Shown here: in pieces, positions 29,979 to 40,710 of the stretch
How the letters are laid out: each line of letters begins with the position of its first letter
How positions within the stretch are numbered: position 1 is the stretch's first letter
Assembly (NCBI RefSeq): GCF_034555375.1
Contig: NZ_CP140706.1
Span: 5,199,001-5,263,000 of the forward strand
Length of the DNA: 64,000 nucleotides
Direction: 5' to 3'
Source of the DNA: Pseudomonas sp. B33.4
Lineage (GTDB): Bacteria; Pseudomonadota; Gammaproteobacteria; Pseudomonadales; Pseudomonadaceae
Translations under genes and position numbers: made by a program
The notes under the pieces: generated by a model
What the model was told of the DNA's origin: nothing
The model's database searches: none
What the model saw: the letters and a program-made list of their open reading frames with translations, nothing else

Positions 29979-30761
29979 CTAGCCCAACAACAATGTGCCG
30001 CTGGCAACCAGTGTCGCATTGCCGCCAATCTTCACCCGCTCGCCCTCTAGCCGACAAAACAACTCCCCGCCCCGTGCCGAACGCTGGCAAGCAGTCAGGC
30101 TCGACTTGCCCAGACGCTTGGACCAATACGGGATCAGGCTGCAATGCGTCGAGCCGGTCACCGGGTCTTCATTGATACCGATTGCCGGTGCGAAATAGCG
30201 CGAGACGAAGTCGTGCTGATTGCCGCGCGCCGTAACGATCGCGCCCAGCCACGGCAGCTTGGCCAAGGCAACCATGTCCGGCTGGCAATCGAGCACGGCC
30301 TGCTCTGATTCCAGCACCACAAACAGTTCGTTGGAGCCAAGTACATCGACCGCTTCGACACCCAGCGCCCGCTCAACGTCGACAGTCACACCAATCTCAG
30401 ACGGCACGATCGACGGGAAATCCAGCCATAACCGATCACCTTCCCGTGTGACGCTCAGCGGACCGGATTTACAGGTGAAGTCGATACGTTCGGCGCTTTC
30501 CTTGTAAATCTCGAACAGCACATAAGCACTGGCCAGCGTAGCGTGCCCGCACAATGGCACTTCGGTGGTCGGGGTGAACCAACGGATATGCCAGGCCTGA
30601 CCTTCGCGTACCAGAAACGCAGTTTCCGCCAGATTGTGTTCGGCGGCGATCTTCTGCATCAGCTCATCCGCGAGCCAGGCGTCCAGCCGATAGACCATCG
30701 CCGGATTGCCACTGAACGGCCGATCACTGAACGCGTCAACCTGATGAAACTCGAGCTGCAT
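29979..30761 (-). CDS. PhzF-family isomerase/epimerase-like protein
   Basis: 260-aa protein of the diaminopimelate-epimerase fold. N-terminal motif FHQVDAFSDRPFSGNPA, then AEHNLAETAF containing the catalytic-type Glu, CGHATLASAYVLF, and DPVTGSTHCSL in the second half are all family hallmarks. Members outside phenazine clusters mostly lack a known substrate, and no phz genes are here. Confidence 0.9.
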   Translation of the reverse strand: MQLEFHQVDAFSDRPFSGNPAMVYRLDAWLADELMQKIAAEHNLAETAFLVREGQAWHIRWFTPTTEVPLCGHATLASAYVLFEIYKESAERIDFTCKSGPLSVTREGDRLWLDFPSIVPSEIGVTVDVERALGVEAVDVLGSNELFVVLESEQAVLDCQPDMVALAKLPWLGAIVTARGNQHDFVSRYFAPAIGINEDPVTGSTHCSLIPYWSKRLGKSSLTACQRSARGGELFCRLEGERVKIGGNATLVASGTLLLG

Positions 30762-30856
30762 AACCTTCTCCCTAAGTCAGTCGCCAGAGCATGCAACCAC
30801 GAGGCGATCAGCGCCAGTGACAGAACCGGCGAATTTTCTGCATACAGCGATCACGT

Positions 30857-31327
30857 TCACGCGCGGCCGATATCGGCAAATTTCGCCTGGGTATGCTCGG
30901 CGAGCACGGCGGGTGCCAGTTCGACCTCCAGGCCTCGCCGACCGGCGCTGACATAAATAGTCGCAAAACCCTGAGCCGAGTTATCAATGAAGGTGCGCAG
31001 GCGCTTTTTCTGCCCCAACGGACTGATGCCTCCCAACAGATAACCGGTGGAGCGCTGTGCGGCCGCCGGGTCAGCCATCTCGACTTTTTTCACTCCCGCC
31101 GCATGCGCCAGACCTTTGAGATCGAGGCTTCCGACGACCGGCACCACCGCCACCAGCAACTCACCTTTTTCGCTGGCCGCCAGCAAGGTTTTAAACACCT
31201 GCGCCGGCTCCAGCGCCAGTTTCTCAGCGGCCTCCAGCCCATAGGAGGCAGCTTTGGGGTCATGTTCGTAACTGTGCACGCGATGTTCGGCACGAACTTT
31301 TTTCAACAAGTCCAACGCAGGGGTCAT
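30857..31327 (-). CDS. ybaK: Cys-tRNA(Pro)/Cys-tRNA(Cys) deacylase, YbaK/EbsC family
   Basis: 156-aa trans-editing protein that hydrolyses mischarged Cys-tRNA(Pro). Conserved features are the N-terminal [16 protein letters not shown] with the key Lys near residue 46, and [16 protein letters not shown]. The length is normal. It lies alone between the phzF-like gene and glpF. Confidence 0.92.
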   Translation of the reverse strand: MTPALDLLKKVRAEHRVHSYEHDPKAASYGLEAAEKLALEPAQVFKTLLAASEKGELLVAVVPVVGSLDLKGLAHAAGVKKVEMADPAAAQRSTGYLLGGISPLGQKKRLRTFIDNSAQGFATIYVSAGRRGLEVELAPAVLAEHTQAKFADIGRA

Positions 31328-31689
31328 GGCAGCTCCAGGCTCGGCAGTGACAGAAAAATGCTGCGTCGGATTCTAGGCGATCAGCCCCCAAAAGGCTCTA
31401 TCCCAAGCCACGATTCCCGCGGCTTGCAGGCATTCCACAAGCACCATCTCGCGCCGATGACAGAGGATCATTCACACAGCGAATAGTTTTATTGTGACCG
31501 ACGGTTCACTTTCGACCTTTGACAGGTTTGTTTCTTGTCTATATTTTTTCGAATCTGAATAATGTAAGAATTATCGTCATCGCAGCACCCAGCAGTAAAC
31601 CGGGAACGGAATGGGGATTCCTACTTGGTGAAAATCGCGCCCTGCCCTATCGGCACGACGCCAGACAACAACAAAAACCGAGGTTTTCA
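31328..31689. other. Control region upstream of glpF
   Basis: 362 bp between divergent ybaK and glpF. It holds a good sigma-70 promoter (annotated) and repeated TTTCGA motifs near it (31510-31515, 31547-31552) that could be GlpR half-sites; no further gene was seen. Confidence 0.5.
31519..31547 (+). promoter_or_regulatory. Putative sigma-70 promoter of the glp operon
   Basis: TTGACA, 17-nt spacer, TATTTT, about 140 bp before the glpF start. Confidence 0.6.
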
Positions 31690-32541
31690 ATGACAACTGC
31701 TTTACAGCAACCAACGCTCTCGAGCCAATGCATGGCCGAGTTTCTGGGTACTGCTCTTCTGATCTTTTTCGGCACAGGCTGTGTCGCCGCGCTCAAAGTC
31801 GCGGGCGCCAGCTTTGGCCTGTGGGAAATCAGCATCATCTGGGGCGTCGGCGTGAGCATGGCGATCTACCTCACCGCCGGTGTTTCCGGCGCGCACCTGA
31901 ACCCGGCCGTGAGCATCGCACTCGCCATTTTCGCCGACTTCGAAAAGCGCAAACTACCGTTCTATATTCTGTCGCAGATCGCTGGAGCGTTCTGCGGTGC
32001 ATTGCTGGTTTACACGCTGTACAGCAATCTTTTCTTCGATTACGAACAAACTCACCAAATGGTTCGCGGCTCGGCTGCCAGCCTTGAGCTGGCCTCGGTG
32101 TTCTCGACCTTCCCCAATCCTGTGCTGTCGACCGCCCAGGCGTTCCTGGTCGAGATGATCATCACCGCGATCCTGATGGGCGTGATCATGTCCCTCACCG
32201 ACGACAACAACGGTTTGCCGAAAGGCCCGCTGGCGCCGCTGCTGATCGGTTTGCTGATTGCCGTGATCGGTAGCTCGATGGGCCCGCTGACCGGTTTCGC
32301 GATGAACCCGGCGCGTGACTTCGGCCCGAAACTGATGACTTTCTTCACCGGCTGGGGTGAAATTTCCTTCACTGGCGGTCGCGATATTCCGTACTTCCTG
32401 ATTCCGATTTTTGCACCGATTGTCGGTGCCTGCCTCGGCGCTGCCGGGTATCGCGGGCTCATCGCCCGTCACCTGACCGGCGCCACACCTGCTACAAAGG
32501 ATGCAGAACCGGCCATTGACGGCAAACCAAGAACTTCTTGA
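31690..32541 (+). CDS. glpF: Glycerol facilitator (aquaglyceroporin)
   Basis: Inner-membrane channel for glycerol, 283 aa with six transmembrane helices. The two NPA boxes are GAHLNPAVS (near residue 74) and GFAMNPARD (near 210), with Asp after the second NPA as in glycerol-conducting members. ATG at 31690 has GAGG about 7 nt upstream. It is followed 77 bp later by glpK. Confidence 0.96.
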   Translation: MTTALQQPTLSSQCMAEFLGTALLIFFGTGCVAALKVAGASFGLWEISIIWGVGVSMAIYLTAGVSGAHLNPAVSIALAIFADFEKRKLPFYILSQIAGAFCGALLVYTLYSNLFFDYEQTHQMVRGSAASLELASVFSTFPNPVLSTAQAFLVEMIITAILMGVIMSLTDDNNGLPKGPLAPLLIGLLIAVIGSSMGPLTGFAMNPARDFGPKLMTFFTGWGEISFTGGRDIPYFLIPIFAPIVGACLGAAGYRGLIARHLTGATPATKDAEPAIDGKPRTS

Positions 32542-32570
32542 AACAGTCGGCGCAGGCTCCTGCCCAATAG

Positions 32571-34121
<1,551 letters not shown>

Positions 34122-34216
34122 GCCAACCTGCAGAGACTGACAGGTAACTAACTGGTCGGGAGCGGATTCCTGCGGCATCATGGGCAAATTTTGCACGGCA
34201 GCCCAAAGGAAGCCCC

Positions 34217-34972
34217 ATGAATCTGCCTCCCCGTCAGCAGCAAATCCTCGAGCTGGTCCGCGAACGCGGCTATGTGAGCATCGAGGAAATGGCTACGCTG
34301 TTCGTTGTTACCCCGCAAACCATTCGCCGCGACATCAATCAGCTCGCCGAAGCCAATCTGCTCCGCCGTTATCATGGCGGCGCCGCTTACGATTCCAGCG
34401 TCGAAAACACCGCTTATGCAATGCGCGCCGACCAGATGCGCGATGAAAAACAACGCATCGGTGAAGCCATCGCGGCACAGATTCCCGATCACGCCTCGCT
34501 GTTCATCAATATCGGTACGACCACCGAATCGATTGCCCGCGCCCTGCTCAATCACAATCACCTGAAAATCATCACCAACAACCTGCACGTAGCGTCGATG
34601 CTCAGTGCCAAGGATGATTTCGATGTGCTGCTGACCGGCGGCAATGTGCGCCGTGACGGCGGTGTGGTCGGCCAGGCGAGTGTGGATTTCATCAATCAGT
34701 TCAAGGTTGATTTCGCCCTGGTCGGGATCAGCGGGATCGATGAAGACGGCAGTTTGCTGGATTTCGATTATCAGGAAGTGCGGGTTTCGCAGGCGATCAT
34801 TGCCAATGCGCGACAGGTGATTCTGGCAGCGGATTCGAGCAAGTTCGGCCGTAACGCGATGATCCGGTTGGGGCCGATCAGTCTGATCGATTGCCTGGTG
34901 ACCGATCAGCAGCCGGTGCCGGCGTTGGCGCAGTTGTTGAGTCAGCACAAGATTCGCCTGGAAGTCGTTTAA
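34217..34972 (+). CDS. glpR: Glycerol-3-phosphate regulon repressor GlpR (DeoR family)
   Basis: 251-aa repressor with an N-terminal DeoR winged helix ([20 protein letters not shown]...TIRRDINQL) and a C-terminal sugar-phosphate sensor domain ([18 protein letters not shown]). Set between glpK and glpD, as in P. aeruginosa; GlpR-type operators lie just downstream, before glpD. Confidence 0.95.
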   Translation: MNLPPRQQQILELVRERGYVSIEEMATLFVVTPQTIRRDINQLAEANLLRRYHGGAAYDSSVENTAYAMRADQMRDEKQRIGEAIAAQIPDHASLFINIGTTTESIARALLNHNHLKIITNNLHVASMLSAKDDFDVLLTGGNVRRDGGVVGQASVDFINQFKVDFALVGISGIDEDGSLLDFDYQEVRVSQAIIANARQVILAADSSKFGRNAMIRLGPISLIDCLVTDQQPVPALAQLLSQHKIRLEVV

Positions 34973-34985
34973 AAACCCTCAAGAT

Positions 34986-35062
34986 CAAAAGATCGCAGCC
35001 TTCGGCAGCTCCTACATGGGTTCACTTGACCTGTAGGAGCTGCCGAAGGCTGCGATCTTTTG
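34986..35062. repeat. Dispersed inverted repeat between glpR and glpD
   Basis: Perfect arms of about 30 bp (CAAAAGATCGCAGCCTTCGG, then CAGCTCCTAC) around a short loop. Same family as the repeat at the bfr terminator. It forms a strong hairpin with U-rich flank and may end glpR transcripts. Confidence 0.85.
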
Positions 35063-35067
35063 CTTTT

Positions 35068-35084
35068 AATGTTCGAAAATTTTC
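35068..35084. promoter_or_regulatory. GlpR-like operator, distal
   Basis: AATGTTCGAAAATTTTC contains the ATGTTCG half-site typical of GlpR operators; the second half is weak. Confidence 0.4.
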
Positions 35085-35163
35085 TTTTAACCGCCCTTCG
35101 ATGAGTTTTTTCAATCGAATGCGACTGGCTGCGCGCGTCTTTATGGGCTACCATTTTCGCAAA

Positions 35164-35179
35164 TGAACATTCATGTTCG
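35164..35179. promoter_or_regulatory. GlpR-like operator at glpD
   Basis: TGAACATTCATGTTCG is an almost perfect palindrome made from two ATGTTC half-sites, 40 bp before glpD. It agrees with the GlpR operator pattern of inverted ATGTTCG units, though the halves are closer together than in E. coli. Confidence 0.55.
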
Positions 35180-35218
35180 ATTTCCAATATAGAAAATCAA
35201 AGAGCCCGAGGCCAGCCG

Positions 35219-36754
35219 ATGTCCACCTCTACCTTGCGTACGCCCCCTCTCTCCGAGATCTACGACCTCGCCGTTATTGGCGGCGGGATCAATGGCGTGG
35301 GGATCGCAGCGGATGCCGCCGGTCGCGGGCTTTCGGTGTTCCTTTGCGAAAAGGACGATCTGGCCAGCCACACCTCGTCAGCCAGCAGCAAGCTGATCCA
35401 CGGCGGTCTGCGCTACCTCGAACATTACGAATTCCGTCTGGTGCGTGAAGCGCTGGCCGAGCGCGAAGTGCTGCTGGCCAAAGCGCCGCACATCGTCAAA
35501 CCGATGCGCTTTGTGCTGCCGCACCGTCCGCACCTGCGCCCTGCGTGGATGATTCGTGCGGGCCTGTTCCTGTATGACAACCTCGGCAAGCGCGAAAAAC
35601 TGCCAGGTTCGAAAAGCCTGAAGTTCGGCGCCGACAGCGCGCTGAAAAGCGAAATCAAGAAAGGCTTCGAATATTCCGATTGCTGGGTCGACGATGCCCG
35701 CCTCGTGGTACTCAACGCCATGGCCGCCCGCGAAAAAGGCGCCCACGTGCATACTCAGACCCGTTGCGTCAGCGCCCGTCGTGCCAAAGGCTTGTGGCAC
35801 CTGAATCTGGAGCGCGCCGACGGCAGCCTGTTTTCGATCACCGCCAAAGCGCTGGTGAACGCCGCCGGCCCATGGGTTGCCAAGTTCATCCGTGACGACC
35901 TGAAGATGGAATCGCCGTACGGCATCCGCCTGATTCAGGGCAGCCACATCATCGTGCCGAAACTGTACGAAGGTGATCACGCGCACATTCTGCAAAACGA
36001 AGATCAGCGCATCGTCTTCACCATTCCGTATCTGAACCACTTCACCCTGATCGGTACGACCGACCGCGAATACACCGGCGATCCGGCGAAAGTGGCGATT
36101 ACTGACGGTGAAACCGATTACCTGTTGAAAGTGGTCAACGCCCACTTCAAGAAACAGGTGAGCCGCGACGACATCCAGCACAGCTACTCGGGCGTGCGCC
36201 CATTGTGCAACGACGAATCCGACAACCCGTCGGCGGTCACCCGCGATTACACCCTGGCCTTGTCCGGCAACACGGAAGAAGCGCCACTGCTGTCGGTGTT
36301 CGGCGGCAAGCTGACCACCTACCGCAAACTCGCCGAGTCGGCGATGGCGCAGTTGCTGCCATTCTTCACCCAGATGCGCCCGAGCTGGACGGCCACCGCC
36401 ACCCTGCCCGGCGGCGAAGACATGACCACCCCGCAAGCCTTGAGCGCGCTGATCCGCGACAAGTTCGACTTCGTGCCGACCGAGATCGCCCGTCGCTGGT
36501 CCACCACTTACGGCAGCCGCACCTGGCGCATGCTTGAAGGGGTGGAAACCCTGGCCGACATGGGCGAACACCTGGGTGGCGGGCTTTACACCCGCGAAGT
36601 TGATTACCTGTGCAGCGAAGAGTGGGCGACCACGGCGCATGACATTCTCTGGCGCCGCAGCAAACTCGGTTTGTTCACCACCCCGGCGGAGCAGGAAAAA
36701 CTGGCGGCTTATCTGGGCAAGGTTGAACAGAACCGCAAGACTGAAGCGGCCTGA
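35219..36754 (+). CDS. glpD: Aerobic glycerol-3-phosphate dehydrogenase
   Basis: FAD flavoprotein at the inner membrane that oxidises glycerol 3-phosphate to DHAP and feeds electrons to quinone. The 511-aa protein has the FAD motif DLAVIGGGINGVGIA (near residue 14), KLIHGGLRYLE, and IGTTDREYTGD, as in E. coli GlpD. A CGAGG-type site precedes the ATG. Strong terminator downstream. Confidence 0.98.
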   Translation: MSTSTLRTPPLSEIYDLAVIGGGINGVGIAADAAGRGLSVFLCEKDDLASHTSSASSKLIHGGLRYLEHYEFRLVREALAEREVLLAKAPHIVKPMRFVLPHRPHLRPAWMIRAGLFLYDNLGKREKLPGSKSLKFGADSALKSEIKKGFEYSDCWVDDARLVVLNAMAAREKGAHVHTQTRCVSARRAKGLWHLNLERADGSLFSITAKALVNAAGPWVAKFIRDDLKMESPYGIRLIQGSHIIVPKLYEGDHAHILQNEDQRIVFTIPYLNHFTLIGTTDREYTGDPAKVAITDGETDYLLKVVNAHFKKQVSRDDIQHSYSGVRPLCNDESDNPSAVTRDYTLALSGNTEEAPLLSVFGGKLTTYRKLAESAMAQLLPFFTQMRPSWTATATLPGGEDMTTPQALSALIRDKFDFVPTEIARRWSTTYGSRTWRMLEGVETLADMGEHLGGGLYTREVDYLCSEEWATTAHDILWRRSKLGLFTTPAEQEKLAAYLGKVEQNRKTEAA

Positions 36755-36777
36755 TCTTCGCACCGTCGCTTGAACGA

Positions 36778-36812
36778 AAGCCCCTGAATTGTGAGATTCA
36801 GGGGCTTTTTGT
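36778..36812 (+). terminator. Terminator after glpD
   Basis: AAGCCCCTGAAT-TGTG-AGATTCAGGGGCTTTTT hairpin with T-run, 25 bp past the stop. Confidence 0.92.
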
Positions 36813-36831
36813 TGTGCCAACAAGATCCAGG

Positions 36832-37000
36832 CCCCCCTCCCCCCAGCCCTCTCCCCCCAAGGGGGCGAGGGGAAAAGGGAAAGTCGATCAGGGCTTTTCA
36901 AACTCTGAGGTCGACTCGATATTTCAGGTCGGCGTAACTCGCAAGGACGACGCGGTCAGTCCCCTCTCCCTCTGGGAGAGGGCTAGGGTGAGGGGCTTTT
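36832..37000. repeat. Dispersed 170-bp element with CCCTCACCC-AGCCCTCTCCC ends
   Basis: Inverted ends rich in CCCTCTCCC/GGGAGAGGG enclose about 100 bp of unique sequence. A relative occupies 54256-54444, sharing the ends and short internal motifs such as GTCGGCGTA and CAGTCCCCT. Confidence 0.75.
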
Positions 37001-37009
37001 AGGGCTGCA

Positions 37010-37912
37010 TCACTGCGCCAAATGCAACAACAGAAAATCAATGAACGCCCGCGACTTGTGGGGCAGGTGCGGAGTATTGGGAAACACCACATTGATCGAC
37101 TGCGAAGGCAGCGAATACTCCGGCAGCAAGCGCACCAAACGCCCGGCGGCGATGTCTTCTGCGACCACCCACGCCGGCAAAACCGATACCCCCAGCGACG
37201 ACAACGTCATCGAACGAATCGCCGTCGAAGAATTCGATTCAAAGTGGCTGGTGCCGCCGACCTCGGCACCCTGCCCTTGCCCAAGGCGCAATGTCCACTG
37301 GGTCGGCGCCTGTAAATTGCTGTTGGCAATCCACGGCACATTGTTCAGATCCTGCGGTTCACGCACCGGATGTCGGGCGAGAAATTGCTCGGTGGCCACC
37401 AGCACGATTTCATAATCGGCCAACTTGCGACTCTTGAATGCCGAATCCGCCAAGTTGCCCAGGCGAATCACCAGATCAAGCTTTTCCGCGACAAGATCGT
37501 TCAATGAAGAGTTAAAGTTGTAGCACAAACGAATTTCCGGATAACGCTCGGAGAACAACGGAATCAACGGCAGAATATACTTCTCACCGTACTCACTGGT
37601 CGAACTAATCCGTAACTTTCCGGACACCCGATTATTACCTTTGAGGACATTATCAAAGGCATTGTCGATGTCTGCGACAATGCCCTTGAACTCTTCATAA
37701 AACTCCTGACCTATTTCGGTCAGCGAAATATTGCGGGTATTGCGGATCAACAAGGTTGCCGACAAAACTTCTTCCAGCGCCTTGACATGCAGGCTGGCCA
37801 TGGCTTTGCTGATACTCAGATAATTCGCAGCCTTGGTGTAAGAACCAAAATCCACCACCGCAAGGAAGGTCTGAACCCGATTAAGATGAGAGTGCATGGC
37901 GCTATGGCTCAC
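37010..37912 (-). CDS. LysR-family transcriptional regulator of the adjacent cluster
   Basis: 300-aa LysR regulator: N-terminal winged helix (FLAVVDFGSYTKAANYLSIS...SLHVKALEEVL) and effector-binding domain of the CrgA/AaeR subgroup (GKLRISSTSEYGEKYILP). Divergent from the MFS gene with 90 bp between the starts, the classic layout for control of the neighbouring operon. Start could be at 37912 or at the Met at 37897. The effector is unknown; an aromatic acid or amino acid would fit the neighbours. Confidence 0.85.
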   Translation of the reverse strand: MSHSAMHSHLNRVQTFLAVVDFGSYTKAANYLSISKAMASLHVKALEEVLSATLLIRNTRNISLTEIGQEFYEEFKGIVADIDNAFDNVLKGNNRVSGKLRISSTSEYGEKYILPLIPLFSERYPEIRLCYNFNSSLNDLVAEKLDLVIRLGNLADSAFKSRKLADYEIVLVATEQFLARHPVREPQDLNNVPWIANSNLQAPTQWTLRLGQGQGAEVGGTSHFESNSSTAIRSMTLSSLGVSVLPAWVVAEDIAAGRLVRLLPEYSLPSQSINVVFPNTPHLPHKSRAFIDFLLLHLAQ

Positions 37913-38002
37913 TGTTAAATCCTGTCAAACATTGTTTTAAGCATAGTCGTATCGACACTTCAAGTCCATCGCCCCTATGCTGCGCGGCAAAGGGGATTCA
38001 AC

Positions 38003-39370
38003 ATGAACTATCGCTATAAGATCGCGCTGATCTTTCTGATCGGCTTCTTTATTGACTGTATAAACATATTTATGTCGGCGGTGGCATTGCCGAGTATATC
38101 GGCAACTTTGCAAGTCAGTACTTCATCGGTGGCGTGGGTCGCCAACGCTTATATTCTTGGCCTGACCCTGATTATTCCGGTGAGCACCTGGCTGGCCGGG
38201 CGCTTCGGCAGCCGCGATATTCTTACCGCATCGATGCTGGTATTCAGCGGTTCAGTGTGGATGTGCGGCATGGCCGACAGTTTCCACGAACTGGTGATCT
38301 GGCGTTTCGTTCAGGGCATCGGTGGCGGGCTGCTGATTCCGGTCGGTCAGGCGCTGACCTTCAACCTGTTTCAGGGTGAACAACGCGCCAAAATCTCCAC
38401 ATTGGTGATGGCCGTGGCGCTGATTGCTCCGGCCATTTCACCGACGGTCGGCGGCATCATTGTCGACAGCAGCTCCTGGCGCTGGGTGTTCTACAGCAAC
38501 ATCCCGTTTTCGTTGATCGCGGCCGGGCTGTCGTGGTTGTGGATCAAGGAAAGCAAACCAGCGCACCTGCCACGCCCGGACATCAAAGGTTTGTTGCTGG
38601 TCAGTGCCGCACTCGCCAGCCTGCTGATGGGCATGTCGTTGTACGGCGGCGACTACCCGGCGCTGGCCGCGTTGAGCTGTGTCGCGGCAGGCTTGCTGTT
38701 CATCGTGCTGTACCTGCGGCACTACCGCCGCTGCAGCAACGCGATCATCGAATTGAGCCTGCTCAAAAGCAAAAAGCTCAGCACCTCGATCTTCATCTAT
38801 TACGCGATTCCCGGCGTGTTCACCGGGGTCAACCTGATGAGCATTTTCTTCCTGCAGAACACCCTGCACTTCAGCGCCCGGCTGACCGGGATGTTCATGA
38901 TCCTCTACGCCATCGGCGCGTTCATTGCGATGACGATTTGTGGTCGGGTCTACAACCGCGTCGGCGCGAAACGCCTGTTCACCCTCGGCATGCTCCTGCA
39001 CAGCGCCGGTATCGCCACGCTGATGCTGGTCAATGACCCGGCGGACCTGTGGGTGATCGTCATCGCTTACAGCCTGATGGGCATTGGTGGCGGCATCGGC
39101 GCCAACACCGCGCAGACCACCTCGCTGATGGACTTTGCCGGCGGCGATACGCACAAGGCCAGCGTGATCTGGAACATCAATCGGCAGATGTCGTTCAGCC
39201 TCGGTGCCGCGTTGTTTCTGATGATCTTCAATGTGCTGCTCAAGCAGTTCGATACCACACAGGCTTACCACGCGACCTTCGCGATTGCCGCTCTGGTCGG
39301 GCTGTTCCCGCTGTTTCAGATGAGTCAATTGAACCCTCCAAAGGAATGCCATGAACAACAACCTGGTTGA
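38003..39370 (+). CDS. MFS transporter, DHA2 (EmrB/QacA-like) drug/metabolite exporter
   Basis: 455-aa inner-membrane protein with about 14 hydrophobic segments. Family motifs include LPSISATLQVSTSSVAWVAN at the first loop, the GRFGSRDIL loop, and motif C (APAISPTVGGIIV) typical of antiporters. It is the first gene of the operon and its last 20 nt overlap the NTF2-like gene, so it probably exports a product or substrate of the pathway. The LysR gene lies divergently upstream. Confidence 0.9.
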   Translation: MNYRYKIALIFLIGFFIDCINIFMSAVALPSISATLQVSTSSVAWVANAYILGLTLIIPVSTWLAGRFGSRDILTASMLVFSGSVWMCGMADSFHELVIWRFVQGIGGGLLIPVGQALTFNLFQGEQRAKISTLVMAVALIAPAISPTVGGIIVDSSSWRWVFYSNIPFSLIAAGLSWLWIKESKPAHLPRPDIKGLLLVSAALASLLMGMSLYGGDYPALAALSCVAAGLLFIVLYLRHYRRCSNAIIELSLLKSKKLSTSIFIYYAIPGVFTGVNLMSIFFLQNTLHFSARLTGMFMILYAIGAFIAMTICGRVYNRVGAKRLFTLGMLLHSAGIATLMLVNDPADLWVIVIAYSLMGIGGGIGANTAQTTSLMDFAGGDTHKASVIWNINRQMSFSLGAALFLMIFNVLLKQFDTTQAYHATFAIAALVGLFPLFQMSQLNPPKECHEQQPG

Positions 39371-39767
39371 ACGAGCGCAACACAGTATTCACCACGTGCA
39401 CGAACTGATTCACCGCGTCTTCACCGACGCCGACGGTGCCGGCGCAAACGCCATCGCGCCGCTGATGGAGGTGTTCGCCGAGCACTTCAGCATGGTCACC
39501 ACCTCGGCCGCCGTGGTCGGTCGGGCACAAGTCGAGCAACTGTTCAACGGCGCCGTCGGTGCCCGCAAAGGTCTGGAGATTCTGATCAGCGACCTGCACA
39601 CGGTCTGGCACGAAGGTTCGACCGTGGCCCTGCGCTACAAGGAAACCCATCGCCTGAACCACAGTGAAACCTCACGTATTTCGCTGGCGATCCTGCGTGT
39701 CCAGCACCACGACGTTCAGTGGTTGTACCTGCACGAAACACCGATCAACCAGGAAAAACCTGCATGA
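39351..39767 (+). CDS. NTF2-like (SnoaL/DUF4440-type) protein
   Basis: 138-aa protein of the cone-shaped NTF2-like fold: APLMEVFAEHFSMVTTSAAVVGRAQVEQLF followed by alternating strands (LEILISDLHTVWHEGSTVALRYKET). Such folds serve as small enzymes or binding proteins, and the Rieske beta subunit has the same fold, but this one is a separate protein. It starts 20 nt inside the MFS gene and its stop overlaps the reductase start. The role in the pathway is unknown. Confidence 0.7.
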   Translation: MNNNLVERAQHSIHHVHELIHRVFTDADGAGANAIAPLMEVFAEHFSMVTTSAAVVGRAQVEQLFNGAVGARKGLEILISDLHTVWHEGSTVALRYKETHRLNHSETSRISLAILRVQHHDVQWLYLHETPINQEKPA

Positions 39768-40696
39768 AGTACACCGTCACCCACTGCCGGATGCTCTCGG
39801 CATCGATCAAGGAAGTCACCGTCAGCGGTCCCGCCTCCCTGTCGGACATGACTCATGCCGGTGCGCACTTCAAATGGTTGATTCCGGGCCTGGACGACTG
39901 TCGGCATTACTCGACGGTGCACGTGGACGAGATTGCGGATGGCCGGTTCACCTTCGCCATCCGCCTCTCGCCAGACTCCATCAGTAGCCAGTACATCCGC
40001 ACCTTGGCGGTCAATGACAGCGTGGAACTTGAAGGTCCGTTGAACACCTTCAACTACCCGCTCGACGCTGACAGCGGGCGTGATATCGCGATTGCCGGCG
40101 GCATCGGTATCACGCCGCTGACCGGCATCCTGCGCCACCTGAGCGTGTTGAACCGCCCGGCGCAGTTGCATTATTTCGCCAAGAGCGCCGACGACGCGGT
40201 CTATGCCCGATACCTGCAAGACCAGTTGCAGGAACGCATGCAACTGCACCTCTCCGGCAGTCGCCCGGCGATCAGCGCAGTGCTCGCCGATCTGCGCGCC
40301 GATGACCGTCTGTATGTCTGCGGCCCGGCGGCAATGCTCGGTGAAGTGCTCAGCCACGCCGAAAACGCTGGCCTGGCCCGTGAGCAGATCCATCTGGAAG
40401 TGTTCAACGTTGCCCGCGATGACGCCGCACAAGGCTGTGTCATCGAGGCGGCAGACTCCGGCGTCAGCGTCAATGTCGGCCCGCAACAGTCGTTGCTCGA
40501 AGCCCTGGAAGCGGCCGGACTCGATCCGCTCTATGACTGCCGTCGTGGTGAATGCGGCGTCTGTGCGCTGGATGTACTGGAAGGCGAAGTCGATCACCGC
40601 GACTTCATCATGAGCGAACAGGAAGCGGCCTGCAGTGCACGAATCTACCCCTGCGTCTCGCGCGCAAAAAGCCCGCGCCTGAAACTGGCGATCTGA
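39764..40696 (+). CDS. Phthalate-dioxygenase-reductase-type oxidoreductase (FMN, NAD, [2Fe-2S])
   Basis: 310-aa electron-supply protein for a Rieske oxygenase. Order of domains: flavin-binding barrel (about 1-100), NAD-binding domain (IAGGIGITPLTGIL near 112; YVCGPAAML near 195) and C-terminal plant-type ferredoxin (CRRGECGVCALDV with the last Cys in YPCVSRA). This order is that of phthalate dioxygenase reductase and VanB. ATG at 39764 overlaps the previous stop (ATGA). The Rieske alpha gene follows after 14 nt, which makes it the cognate partner. Confidence 0.92.
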   Translation: MKYTVTHCRMLSASIKEVTVSGPASLSDMTHAGAHFKWLIPGLDDCRHYSTVHVDEIADGRFTFAIRLSPDSISSQYIRTLAVNDSVELEGPLNTFNYPLDADSGRDIAIAGGIGITPLTGILRHLSVLNRPAQLHYFAKSADDAVYARYLQDQLQERMQLHLSGSRPAISAVLADLRADDRLYVCGPAAMLGEVLSHAENAGLAREQIHLEVFNVARDDAAQGCVIEAADSGVSVNVGPQQSLLEALEAAGLDPLYDCRRGECGVCALDVLEGEVDHRDFIMSEQEAACSARIYPCVSRAKSPRLKLAI

Positions 40697-40710
40697 GAGA
40701 GGACACCCCG

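Noticed and set aside
29979..30761. Phenazine biosynthesis role for the PhzF-like protein
   Set aside because: No other phz genes in the window; most PhzF-family proteins in such positions are unrelated to phenazines.
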